64,000 bases of DNA from Dipetalonema caudispina (Eukaryota; Nematoda; Chromadorea; Rhabditida; Onchocercidae), in assembly GCA_013365325.1 (NCBI GenBank), contig JABVXV010000084.1, positions 90,764-154,763 of the forward strand, in the 5' to 3' direction. Every line of letters starts with the position of its first letter. Position 1 is the first letter of the stretch. Below are positions 1 through 11,121 of this stretch, piece after piece. The notes beneath the pieces were generated by a model. It worked only from the letters and a program-made list of their open reading frames with translations, ran no database searches and was not told the DNA's origin. Position numbers and translations under genes: made by a program.

Positions 1-129
1 TAAATAAAAATTTGATGTAAAGAGATGATAATAAAATAGTCTGTTATTTTGATAATAGTGTACATTTATCATTTGTGAAAATTTGAACTAAGAAAAACTT
101 TCAAGGTGTTATTTTAAAGTTTTGTTTAT

Positions 130-163
130 TTCTTTCTTTCTTTCTTTCTTTTTTTTTTTTTTT
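130..163. repeat. (TTTC)n microsatellite running into poly(T)
   Basis: About five TTTC units merge into a T tract of about 15 nt ending at position 163. Seen directly; no function inferred. Confidence 0.9.
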
Positions 164-287
164 CCCAGAAGTGATAAAAATATTAGTAATAATATTTGCT
201 AGTAGTAATAGTATTTTTTTTTTCTTTATTTATCCAAAAATGATACGAATGATTAGCAACATTAGCAATAATATTAATGGTAATAAA

Positions 288-296
288 TAGTAGTAA

Positions 297-331
<35 letters not shown>

Positions 332-380
332 ATAGTAGTAGCAATAATAGTAATAGTAATAGTAGTAATAGTAATAGTAC
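288..380. repeat. Imperfect (TAG)n triplet repeat
   Basis: Mostly TAG/AGT triplets interrupted by AAT. The core near 296-330 is about eleven uninterrupted triplets. The reverse-complement triplet (CTA) recurs about 200 bp downstream. Confidence 0.9.
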
Positions 381-519
381 GATTAATGACCAATGATAGT
401 GGAACAGGTTCAAAAGAGATGGATGAATGGGTGGATCTATGAATAATAATATCGTTTTGATGTCAATAGTAGTGTTGATGATGAGTGATGATATGATGAT
501 GTGATATATGGGAAAGATG

Positions 520-547
520 CTACTACTACTACTACTACTACTACTAC
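520..547. repeat. (CTA)n triplet repeat
   Basis: Nine consecutive CTA units, complementary to the TAG repeat at 288-380, so the two blocks could pair as an inverted repeat. Confidence 0.9.
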
Positions 548-741
548 ATTGCTGCAAAATGCTGCAACTGTTGATAATGATGATGATGATATTTTGGTGT
601 GAATACTTTGATTTGGCTAAGGCTAAAAGAGAAGGATGGGCCATGTACCGAAGAAGATGGGTTGGTTGTTGGGATAAAATAAATGAATAGATGAATGGAT
701 GATGATTCTTCTTGAAATTGGGCAAATACAGCATTGATATA

Positions 742-793
742 CAGACATACACACATACATACATACATACATACATACATACATACACATACA
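742..793. repeat. (ACAT)n tetranucleotide microsatellite
   Basis: An imperfect ACAT/ATAC array with a core of about eight perfect units. Confidence 0.9.
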
Positions 794-3700
794 ATGTTCT
801 TTTATGTTTTTGATAATGACAGTTAAAAGAAAAGAGAGAGAAAAAAAAAAAGCTGTTGATTTTTTGAATTAATTTCTGACGAAGGCAAGCTAATATTTCA
901 TTCAATAAATTGAATAAAATAAACACTAACATTGTGAAATATTTGAAAGTTATTTGAGTGAAAGAAGTTTGGGTAAGTTTTGTTGGGATAATTTTTTAGA
1001 AAAAATTACTCAAATAATTTTAAACACTTCAAAATAGCTCTCTTCATGTATGTATGTATGTATGTTTTTTTTTCCTAGAAATAGTCAAATAATGAATTTT
1101 TGGTTGAAAAATTTCTTGTTGATGACAAGAATTTGGATTTCGAATATTTGGATCGGATTGGATGGATCATATGATTTAAATGTTATTTTATACGATGTTA
1201 GGAATGCAAAAGATTCTTAGGATCAAAAGACGAAATTAAAATTTATGTTGAAAAACAAAAGTTAAACAGCGTAACAGCTCCTGTTGTTATGCATCCCGAA
1301 AAACTACTAAATCATAGTTTTTCTTCTGCGGTTATTATCACTACTCAAATCTATTATAATAAAAGCTCATTTTAAAAGTCTCCAAACAACTGACAGAGTA
1401 ATAGAATAACCGGAAATGCAAAATTTTGAAATGTACCAAGTGGTTGATCATCTATCGATTAAATGGCAACTTTCCTGAGATAGCGTAATGTATTGGTTAT
1501 GGGGAAACAAAAAAAAAAAAAAAAAAGGAAAAAGAAAAGCTTTCTTACTTGTATATTTGTAATTGAATACAAAAAAAAAAAAAAGAAATTATAAATAATT
1601 TACAAAATAGTGGATTAATAATTATATTTTCAAAAATAATTCGAAATTTGCAAAAATTATAGAAAGAAAAAAAAAGGCTTTTTTGCCATAGCAAAATTAA
1701 AATCATATTTTGAATTGAATACAGAAAGATGAGTTAGACGTAAATAATCAGTAAATTACTGAATAATAATTCAACATTTTCAAAAATAGTTCGAAATACT
1801 ATGAAATTGTAGAAATTATCAAAAGGAAAAAATGAGTAAATATATCTTTGACCTTTCATGCAATGACTGCATGTTTCAGTGAACATTTTGACAGTAATCG
1901 AATTTAAAATTTGTTAAATTATTCCTTTGGGGTTTACAGAACAGTTGCTTTTAGAAGAAAGCTGAATGGAAGTGTAAGCTGAGGGAAGAGTGAAGCAGTT
2001 GAAAATAAGCAATGATGTATTAAATTCTTAATTATTTCCTGCTAAATATCAAATGTATATTTATAAATATAAATATATTTATTTCATTGCAGTATTTGAA
2101 ACAAAAGGAATCGAATGGAAATTCTCAAGTTACATTCACATTGTAACGCAAAACTTAGCTTAAATTATTTAGCACTTTTTCAGAAATTTTGGTCATTTCT
2201 AATATCTATCTACTTTAAGTTTTATATTAGATAAGCAAATTCAGAAAATTTTGTTTGGAAAGAGACAAGCAAAAAATGATTAATTTTAGGAATTCTTTGA
2301 TGCAAATTTCATCTTCAAATTTTTCGATGACTAGAAGTATTACTCAAAAATTCTTTCTTTTCTTTAACTTACTATTTCGAAGTTTGCTGTTTTTTTTAGC
2401 AATTTGATCGAAGCTATAGGGACTTAAATCTACGCTGTCAGTGATTTGCTAATTTAATCTGAGGCTTTTTAAATTTTGCTATCCAAGTTAGTAAGAGAAT
2501 CAGACAGTAGAACTTTGATCGATAATTGTTAGCCTTCATGTGGTCAAGTATAAATTGACATTTCTAAAGTTTGTTATTTCTTATTTCTTCTTGATTAACT
2601 AATTAATCCTACCAATCTCTCAAAAAATGCCAAACCGCTTCGTACTATTTCTTCCCATTATTTATTTAATTTTTCTATCTAGCAATGATATGATCAGATT
2701 CTTGTTCCAATTTTCATGATTTTTCCCTTCAATAGTTTATAATCACAAGGCATTGAATGGATTATGCAATTTTTTTATGCTCATTAATTTGAATTCCTTA
2801 CTACTATTTAGTAAAGATATCGATTTCAGACCACTGAATTTCTCACCTTTTCATTTTCTTCATTCTCGATTTAATCAAAAGCAAAAGTATTGTTATCATT
2901 CCTCAATTTCATAAACATTCTGGAAGGACAATTAAACTGCTCATGCATTTATTTGATAAATTATTTCTCTATAGCTTTTGAATCTATCATTATTCAGAGA
3001 AATTGATGAAGTAAAGAGAAAAAGAAAGTGCAAATTTAGTTGTAGAAGAAAATTATAGAGTAAATGAACTTCAACAAACTACCTTTTATAATATGACTAT
3101 CAAAAAAATACAATGAGTTTTGTTGATCGCTTAGTTTCTTTTTTTTTTTTCTCCTGAAATTTGGTTAGTTAACGTTAAGAAGTAAAAACTGAACGAAAAC
3201 AGATGATTTACTTGTTTTTGATTTTTCATTTATTAAATGAAATAATATGTGATTTTATTTTAAAATCTGTGTAATTTGTTTAAAAATTTGCGTTTAAAGT
3301 TAAATTTATTTATGTAGTAAACAATAGAAATTGAAAGTGATAACCATGTGATAATTAGGGTCAGAAGGTAAGCATAGAATGACAGAGGGGTATGAAATTG
3401 TATCATACGAGAAGTTTATTGTAACAAAATGTAGAAGAATATTTTGATAGGCAGTGTTGAAACTTCTCTCTCTCTCTTTCTCCTTCTCTCCCTGGACTGC
3501 CATAAATATTATTACATGTTGTAATTGGTTGATTCATAAATATACATTTGAAATCAGGAATTTGAAAGTGGAAGATGATGTGACGAATAGGCACAACAAG
3601 CTAAATTTTGATTTTGAGATTTCAAAAACTTTTACAAACACATGCATGCAAAATGATAAAAGATCGTAATTTTAAGAATCGAAATAGTAATTCCCAATAT

Positions 3701-6696
3701 TTTGGCATAAAATTTGATAAGAGGAATGGGTTGAATTTGAATTTATCTTCATATGGATTTCTGATGAGCCTATGAAAATGGAATTGAATAAGCATTTTGA
3801 GTAAATTATAGTTTTATATTAAACATCATCGTAAAAGGTGTTAAGAATTGAAAATTGAAGACTAACTTTTGCTATGCAAATAAACAAATAAACAAAGCAA
3901 AACGATGTAGATAGAATGATACAATGTAAATTGATGATCATGTATAATGCTTAACTTATCCTAACAATTTTTCGTATTTCTTGCTTTAACAAACATATTC
4001 TTGTGTGAATAGTAGAATGGAAGAGAAAAAAAAAAAAAAAAAAATAAAGTGAAAAAATAAAAAACTAAGTGCAATTTTTCTACCTAACAATCCGTTTACT
4101 CTACTCTTACTACACTTTCAATTTCTACAAGACTATTTAGCATAAAATGGAAAAGAAGCACGAAAAAAGAACGGAAGAATGAATCATATTTAATTTTCCG
4201 CTTTCTTAAAGTAATTCTCAAGGGTACTCTCAAATTTGTCTGCATAAGATTATACATCAACAATAGATCTCAAGTTATATCGAATTGTCTATCTATATGC
4301 AAGTTATCAAATTAACATATATTATTGGAATATACAATATTCTTGATCAGGATTCAAACATTCATCCAAATTACTCGAAAATATTGCAGGAATCATGATC
4401 CACTAAATGCTTAAAGAATAGCGATAATTTATCAAAGAAATAGCAATAAAATCATTGTGAAAAAAGAGAGATAAAAAAAAAATTTTTTCCTTTGTATGTG
4501 TATAAAACTTATTTAAAGTATGCATGAAAGTTCAATGATTAAATAGGTATTTCATAGCACTACAAATGAGAGAGGTAATCATTCATTACCAGAAAAACAA
4601 TTATTAATGAAAGTGATGACATAAAGAGTAGCTATCTTTGAGAAAAACATGTCAATCAAAAGATGAAAGTATAAAAAGTATTTGAAAATATAATTCAATT
4701 CTTTCTTTTTTTATTTTCTTCTTTCGTTTTTTGAACAAATAAGAATGATAATTTTTTTTTTTGACCAAATTTTCGAATGGAAATCTCATAGGGAATTTTC
4801 CAGCAATGTGAAATTTCTTCCATTTAAGAGCAGTAAAAATGACAAACTTTTATGCCAATAATTAAAACTTTTCGTATCCTTTTACTGCCTTTTAAGTTGA
4901 AATTATGCTTTACTTATTGTATCAAAACTGAATGATCCACCAAAAAAAAAAAAAAGAATCATATGCTATTCCTAACATTGACAGTATTGTACATCAAAAA
5001 AAAAAAAAAAGATACATGCATAAGTAAATTGCTTGAAATGATTGGATTCCATTGAAAATTCATGATAGTAAGAAAAAGAAAATTACTGATTGATAAAAAA
5101 GTTAGCCTAGTGATAATTCCTTATATTGATTTTGAAAATGGAATGACATTTATAAACAGTGACTGGTTGAGGATGAACTGACGAGTGATAGAAATTGCCG
5201 ATTGATCACCATAACTGGAAAAATTTCTTTTTTTTTTGGAAACAAAAAAAGAAAAAATATATTTCCTTTTTCGATTGAAGTGCGAAAATGTCAATGTCAT
5301 GAAAACAATTTCTTTCTACAACCAATAATTTGTATTAATTGATTTTACGATCAATGTCATCACGGTGATTATTGTATTATTAAAAGGAAGAATGTCATTG
5401 ATCTGATTGAAAAGCGCTCGATATAATCTAATTAATGTTAAAACGTTTTAAAAATTTGAGGATAAAAATGGTCCTCAATAAGTAAGAGGAATTCTTGGTA
5501 CAAAAAGATGATAGAAAATAATGATGCAAAATATTTTAAATTCCTTTAAAATACTTCAGCTATTTTAAATTAAAATCACCTATGAAGTAGGAAATATTGA
5601 GGAGAAAGAAAGCTTTAATTGTATCTTTAACAAAAATAACTGATAAAAAAAAAAAGCCGGTTTTGAGGGAGAGAAAGAGAGAAGAGGGAACAAGAGAAGT
5701 ATCATAGAAGCGTAAGAACTAATATTTACAAAGGTAATTTAGCTAATCGCTAACAATGGTCACTTTGAAGTTTGCGGCATCGCTGAACAGATTTACTAAT
5801 TTTGAGAGAAGACAAATTACCATTTAATTTTTCGTTCCATTTAACGAGCAGAATTTAATCCATCTGGCATACGCAAATACTATGCAAACAAATCGTAATG
5901 AAGTAAAGAAAATTAATACAGTAATCACTATTATCATCCCAACTAAATGCATGAATCGAATGGTAGAGCGAAGTTGATACGGTAACCATTATAATCATTC
6001 CTTTACTATCATATCCAAGTGCAATTATAGCTATTATTTGTTAGGAATATGAAAGAAAAATATAATTTTAAAAGAATGGCATGGAAATAATTTTGAATTA
6101 AATAACAGTATGAAATGATATGTAAACTTTAACAATATCAAATAAAAGAAGATGAGATGATAAGCATATATGTATGATAAATACATTATGAAAGCAATGA
6201 TTGATTGAATTGCTAATCGAATTCATTTAATTATCTTTATTTCAAATATAGGAAGCTATATATGCATGGTTTTAATTAACTCATTTCTTGTCTCCTAAAT
6301 GTTAGGTATATTTCAATTTATAAAAAGAATAGGAGTGTAAAATGTAGATAATAACTGAAAGAATTGATGTAGTAATTTTGTCAGAAAGTTTAAGAAGTTT
6401 AAATGTAAATTTTGCTTGAATGTAAATTTTTCTTGTTATATCATCCTAATTTATCCAGGAAACTAATCAATATTTCATTAATGATATAATACATTTACGG
6501 CCCCTCGGAACCGTATAAAAAATATTTGACTACTCAATCGTAAATTACTTCATGAATAAGCATAATTAAATATTCCATTGGGATCTTACAACGAAAACAT
6601 GACCACTGTATCTGTTATTTAATAATGACTGTAATATAGAAATAACTGGATGGTTTGTTACATTGTTCGATCTTCTTATGTTTATTTCAGGTAACT

Positions 6697-6736
6697 TCCC
6701 TCTCTCTCTCTCTCTCTCTTTTCCCCTCTCTTTTGC
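6697..6736. repeat. (TC)n pyrimidine tract
   Basis: About eleven perfect TC units followed by CT-rich sequence, about 380 bp upstream of the NF-YC start. It could be a promoter polypyrimidine element, but only the repeat itself is seen. Confidence 0.85.
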
Positions 6737-7069
6737 TCTCTTTAATTTCGCATTCCTTTACGAGATGCTAATTATTATACATAATCTTGTCAATTTTCTT
6801 CTTTTATTTAATTCTCAAAAATAATTCAGTTAATTTCACATTACCCTCATTTCCAAAGAGAATTAAAAGGAAAAGAAAGAAAAAGAAAGATAGTTTGAAG
6901 AGAAGATCTAATTGTTTGAGAGTTGACTAATGAACATTGTAAATGGTTATGTATAAATATTATTGGAAAGGATAAGATAAGCAAAAAGATTAATTCAACT
7001 TTCCTTGTACTGATAAGAAGCAGTTATCTTTTATCATATATTGACAAAATTTCCGTCCGTACATTTAAT

Positions 7070-7078
7070 AGGTTTCAG
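7070..7078 (+). promoter_or_regulatory. Candidate trans-splice acceptor upstream of NF-YC
   Basis: A GGTTTCAG acceptor ends at 7078, 33 nt before the NF-YC ATG, with no credible upstream coding exon. In nematodes such sites commonly receive a spliced leader. This is inference from sequence only. Confidence 0.4.
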
Positions 7079-7111
7079 TAGTATTCAAAAGTTGCCATTT
7101 ATTTGGCATCA

Positions 7112-9683
7112 ATGACAACAACAAATGGCGTACATCATCAGCAGCGACAAGTTACTGATGGTGAATTGTTCATACGGAAAATAATGGAAGATGATAAAAC
7201 ACATTTCGTCCAAGCCGAGCGATCCACTTCACAGGTTTTTCGCATCATTATCACTTTATTCTTTTCTTATATCCTTATTGTTTAGTGGCATCGTTTATCG
7301 TTGATTAAGATTAAGGATGTAAGGGAGCATTTTTTATTTTCTTTTTGAAGTCCTTTTTTAGGTAACAGAAGAATAACTAGTAAAATATTTATATTATTGA
7401 AATCTGTATCAATCCCGCTTTGTATTATGGTGCTGCTTTTGAAAATCACTCCTCTTGAACACATGTTTTCCTTTTTAGGAGCAAGGAAATGATGAACTAC
7501 AATTTGGAAAAGAGGGTGGTATATATGATATAGATCAGGAAATTGCTTCATTCTGGCCTCGTATTCGCGCAAAAATCGAAGCAATTGATCCAGTCAGTTC
7601 ATTTTTGACATTTAAGTTAACTCTTATGTTTTTTCCGAAATCTTTTATAGTTTACTTTACAATTCTTAGAAATCTGCTCCATGAAGTTTAAGTAAAATAA
7701 TGTTGAAATTTAAAGATACTTTTCCAAAAAACTTGTAGAGGAAATGCGATATCCTGATAGTTGGCTGTCTTTGGTTGTTTGACTTTTAAAATAGCTTCAA
7801 AACTGAACTCGAACGTCTTCCAAGATTTAATACATCGCATTGTCAATTGCAATGTTTTTTGCAGAAAACATTGCGTGAAGCAAGTCGGCATCAGGAATTG
7901 CAATTACCCTTGGCTAGAATAAAGAAAATCATGAAGCTGGATGATGATGTCAAGCGAATGGCAAGTTTGATTATCTCCTTCCAACTTTCCTGACTTTTCT
8001 AGCAGTGAACTAAAACTTCACCTTTCATAAATGTTTCCCATGAGTTCATCTTTTATCTTAAGATATTGCTTATCAGTGAAAAAAAAGGAAAGGAGACAAG
8101 CTCTTTTCGGTAATTTTATGATTTGCCAACATTTTGTCGTTTTTTATCATATCATGCGCAAAACCATGAAATTCCAGTGCTAGAGTTTCAAGTGCAGTGG
8201 TAATCAATGATTAACTCATTGATTGGCTCATTTTTATCGTATTTCTTCAGATGATTGGCTCAGAAACGCCCATTCTACTTGCAAAAGCATCAGAAATCTT
8301 TGTTGAAGAATTAACGTTAAGTGCTTGGAAACATACAGAAGATAATAAGCGGAAAACACTGCAAAAGTCGGATATTTCTCAAGCTGTAGCCAGGTAATAC
8401 CTCTTTCCTGTTTCTTTAGTATAATTTTTCTTTCTTTAACAACTTTTTTCTCTTATTTACATTATTGTACAATGGGAATTTTCAAGAGTACTTAGTTTTA
8501 GAATTTAGTTTTGATTTTTTTCATGTTTGTTGAGATAATATTTTTCCTTTTCCTGCAGGAACGACATGTTTGATTTTTTGATTGACATTGTACCACGAGA
8601 AGATCCAAGGTGGCCGTCGCAGACTAACAGTCGTGTAGGTTACTTTTTCTTTGTTCCCTGCAGTTTATGGTCGCTGATTTACCGAATCATGCCTATGTGT
8701 CGTTCAGTTGATATCGTATAGCTCCACTTCTGATTTTTCAATAATTTTAGTGTAATTATCATTTGTGGATTACTTTACTCTAGTTGATCTTGAGGTAGAT
8801 GCAGTTCCTAATTTTTTCAGTCTTGATTTGCATGTTATCGTGAAATAGAGTTTAAGGAAAAACAACAAAGTAGTTCCAAATAAGGCTTGCAACTTTAATA
8901 CATGGATCAGTTTATTTGTGTTGGCTACCTCATTAACAAACTACAGATAGTGCGTCGCATTAGACGAAAGGAATTTAACAGCAGTCTGTGATAGCCTAGC
9001 TTACTTGTAGCGTCGGTCTTTAATTGCAGATCGGGTCTTGGTTTCTAAAAGGTTCCTAAGAGTTTCGAATCGAACGAGACTTTCATTGCGGATAAGATTT
9101 GCAGATAATGGATGTCTTTGAGATTCGGATTTGTAATTGTCGATTTTTTTGGCTTATGGAGATTGAAAGTAAAGCATATCTTTTCTCTCACAATAATGCA
9201 TTTCATGTTACAGCAAGAGCAATCTGAAGAGCTACAAGCAGTTGTGGCAAATGCCAGCAGTATGGTAACTACGAATGGAAATGTTCAATATGTTTTACAG
9301 GTATTTGGAAAGTGTTTTTCTTTTCTCGTCCTGTTTGACTTTATTCTAACCTTTTGTAGCAGCAGTCCTGATATAATTGAGTGGAAATCATGTTTTAGAT
9401 TTATGAGAAAATTTTGAGAACCTGAATTGGTCCAAATTCTTACTTAATTGTTTACTGCGCCTTCATGCCTTTATTATTTCATTGAAATAAGTTGACAATT
9501 TCTATTTAGGTTGGATCCTCAGATGGAGCACTGGCAACGGGCTCAGTTGTACAAGCTACTCAAATTGGACAGCCAATACAGCTACCTATCGGTACGGGTA
9601 ACCAACCAATCCAACTGATAGCACTGAATTTGCCGGAAGGCAACATACAACAATTCCAGGTCCAACTTCCTCCATCATCGTAA
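7112..9683 (+). CDS. nfyc-1: Nuclear transcription factor Y subunit gamma (NF-YC)
   Basis: NF-YC pairs with NF-YB through a histone fold and, with NF-YA, binds CCAAT promoter boxes in the nucleus. Seven exons join in phase: 7112-7234, 7479-7592, 7865-7960, 8251-8393, 8559-8634, 9214-9300 and 9510-9683, giving 270 residues. The histone fold spans roughly residues 92-172. It begins LPLARIKKIMKLDDDVKRM, continues through ILLAKASEIFVEELTLSAW and HTEDNKRKTLQ, and ends FDFLIDIVPRE. These are hallmark NF-YC segments. The C-terminal third is rich in Gln, Ile and Thr, like the NF-YC activation domain. Intron 3 uses a GC donor (ATG|gcaagt). The ATG at 7112 was chosen because it follows an acceptor-like site and opens the frame of exon 1; an upstream in-frame TTG is unlikely. 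Identity is confident; the first exon is less certain. Confidence 0.93.
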
Positions 9684-9717
9684 TCGTTTTTACTGAAAAC
9701 ATAAATATATTTCTGTT

Positions 9718-10047
9718 TTGTATATATTCATAGATTTTCATTGGTTGATAGATTCAACTTTACATCCTTTATTGCTGGTAGCTGCTTTATTAACCGGCTT
9801 TCTTCGTGTCATGTCTAACATGATGAATCAAACTCCATCATTTCCTTGTTCCGTAACTGGGACTTACTGGTTGTCACTGTTTGGCCTTATAGCTTTACAC
9901 TTTGAATTGAGGCAGTTTCGAATTGTGTTAGATGCATTTGCTGTAGATGCTATAGATGCATTTTTGTTAGAATTAGCTGATTTTACATTTAATGAAGAAA
10001 ACGTAGCAGCGTGCGTAAAGATAGCGTGGAGAAATGGAGAGGATTAA
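9718..10047 (+). other. Open reading frame in the NF-YC 3' region, possibly a small protein
   Basis: A single uninterrupted frame starts 35 nt after the NF-YC stop. The first ATG lies near 9812 (MSNMMNQTPSFPCS) and leaves about 79 codons. The upstream part is hydrophobic (LLLVAALLTGF) and the C-terminal half is acidic with alternating Leu/Ala (IDAFLLELADFTFNEENVAA). Local GC content is above the surrounding UTR-like sequence. I recognise no family. It may be an alternative 3' exon of NF-YC, a small protein or an untranslated region that happens to be open. An AATAAA at 10347-10352 could end either transcript. Confidence 0.3.
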
Positions 10048-10346
10048 ATCTTTTTATGTGTCATATATTTTGTTGTAGTTTGTCATGGGCAAGTTGTCCA
10101 CTGTGATCTCATTTTATTCATGTATTCATCTTGGTTCCAAACCACTCTGTGTATATATTATTATTATTATCAACTGATTGAGGTGAAACTGTTATAAACA
10201 AGAAGAATCGTGATGATTAAAATTTATCCGGGGAAATAACATTGTTCATCAGGACATTAACTTCCTTTCATTCTTCCTTTTCTTCATCCCATTAGTACAG
10301 TTTTTTATTGTACATTATCCTTCGCCATTTAGTGACATCGAGAAGC

Positions 10347-10352
10347 AATAAA
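10347..10352 (+). terminator. Candidate polyadenylation signal for NF-YC
   Basis: AATAAA on the plus strand about 660 nt after the NF-YC stop, before the convergent RhoGEF 3' end. An earlier ATAAATAT near 9701 is a weaker alternative. Confidence 0.4.
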
Positions 10353-10820
10353 TGCTTGGAAGTATTATTAGAATTCATAACTAACATTCAACTTATTCTG
10401 TTCAGCTAGAATGTTATCTTACACTGCGTACGTTTCCATATGTTTACAAAGTCACGTGAAGACTATCCTCACACCATTATTAATCAGGAATTTGTTTACA
10501 GTATCTTTTACACGAAGTATCTCATCATAAGAAAGAACGAGGAGAAAGCAAGGAAGCTGAATTAAGCAAAGTAGGGCAAACATAAAAGAATACTTGAAAT
10601 TGTGCAAAGCATTGACCTGCAATAACTGTTTACGTATTATAGACCGGTAAACCACATGGAATGAATAGACTGTTGCTTTTTCAGTAATTCTCTTTTTCCT
10701 ATCACTCTTGGATGTTACTTAAATTCTCGAGGAATTTTGATAAATTCAATTATCCTACATGCATTCATCAAATTGCAATCAGGTTAGAATTTGTTTAATT
10801 AAGATAATGAATACATGACT

Positions 10821-10826
10821 TTTATT
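10821..10826 (-). terminator. Candidate polyadenylation signal for the RhoGEF gene
   Basis: AATAAA on the minus strand about 300 nt downstream of the stop at 11122. A second AATAAA lies only 3 nt after the stop (11114-11119) and is probably too close to be used. Confidence 0.4.
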
Positions 10827-11121
10827 CGACAATGACTTGCCGGAGAAGTGCTTTTAAAGTTTATGCACTAGTTGATTCCGCGGCAGAACTATAACTTAGT
10901 TTTAAATAATGAGCATAAAGTGATGACACGTCACGAATGTAGACAGCATTCACAGAGCAAAATGGATCGAGAGTGACTGTCTAAATGACTACATGTCTTG
11001 ACAACAAAAACAATAGAATAATATCACTATGAATACATAGAGTTGATAGAATACAGGATAACGTAATTACAGCACCACGCCAAAATGATCTTGGGTGATT
11101 CATTAGCTGACACTTTTATTA

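Larger units (their letters stand above)
1..7077. other. AT-rich intergenic region with simple repeats, no supported gene
   Basis: The long open frames here are low-complexity artefacts: one reading of about 250 codons on the minus strand runs through poly-leucine and poly-serine encoded by triplet repeats. I found no chain of exons with consistent splice phases on either strand. The block holds several microsatellites, listed separately, and many A or T runs of 10-18 nt. It lies directly upstream of the NF-YC gene and probably contains its promoter, but I cannot point to a specific element. Confidence 0.6.
10048..11121. other. Convergent intergenic region between NF-YC and RhoGEF
   Basis: Holds the 3' ends of two converging genes. 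A minus-strand frame at 10452-10655 (67 codons, with hydrophobic stretch MFALLCLIQLPCFLLVLS) is open but has no recognised relatives and probably lies in 3' sequence. AATAAA on the minus strand at 10821-10826 is a plausible RhoGEF polyadenylation signal, about 300 nt past its stop. Confidence 0.45.

Noticed and set aside
183..932. A 249-codon minus-strand open frame rich in Leu, Ser and Tyr
   Set aside because: It is produced by triplet and tetranucleotide microsatellites; no domain, splice or composition evidence for a protein.
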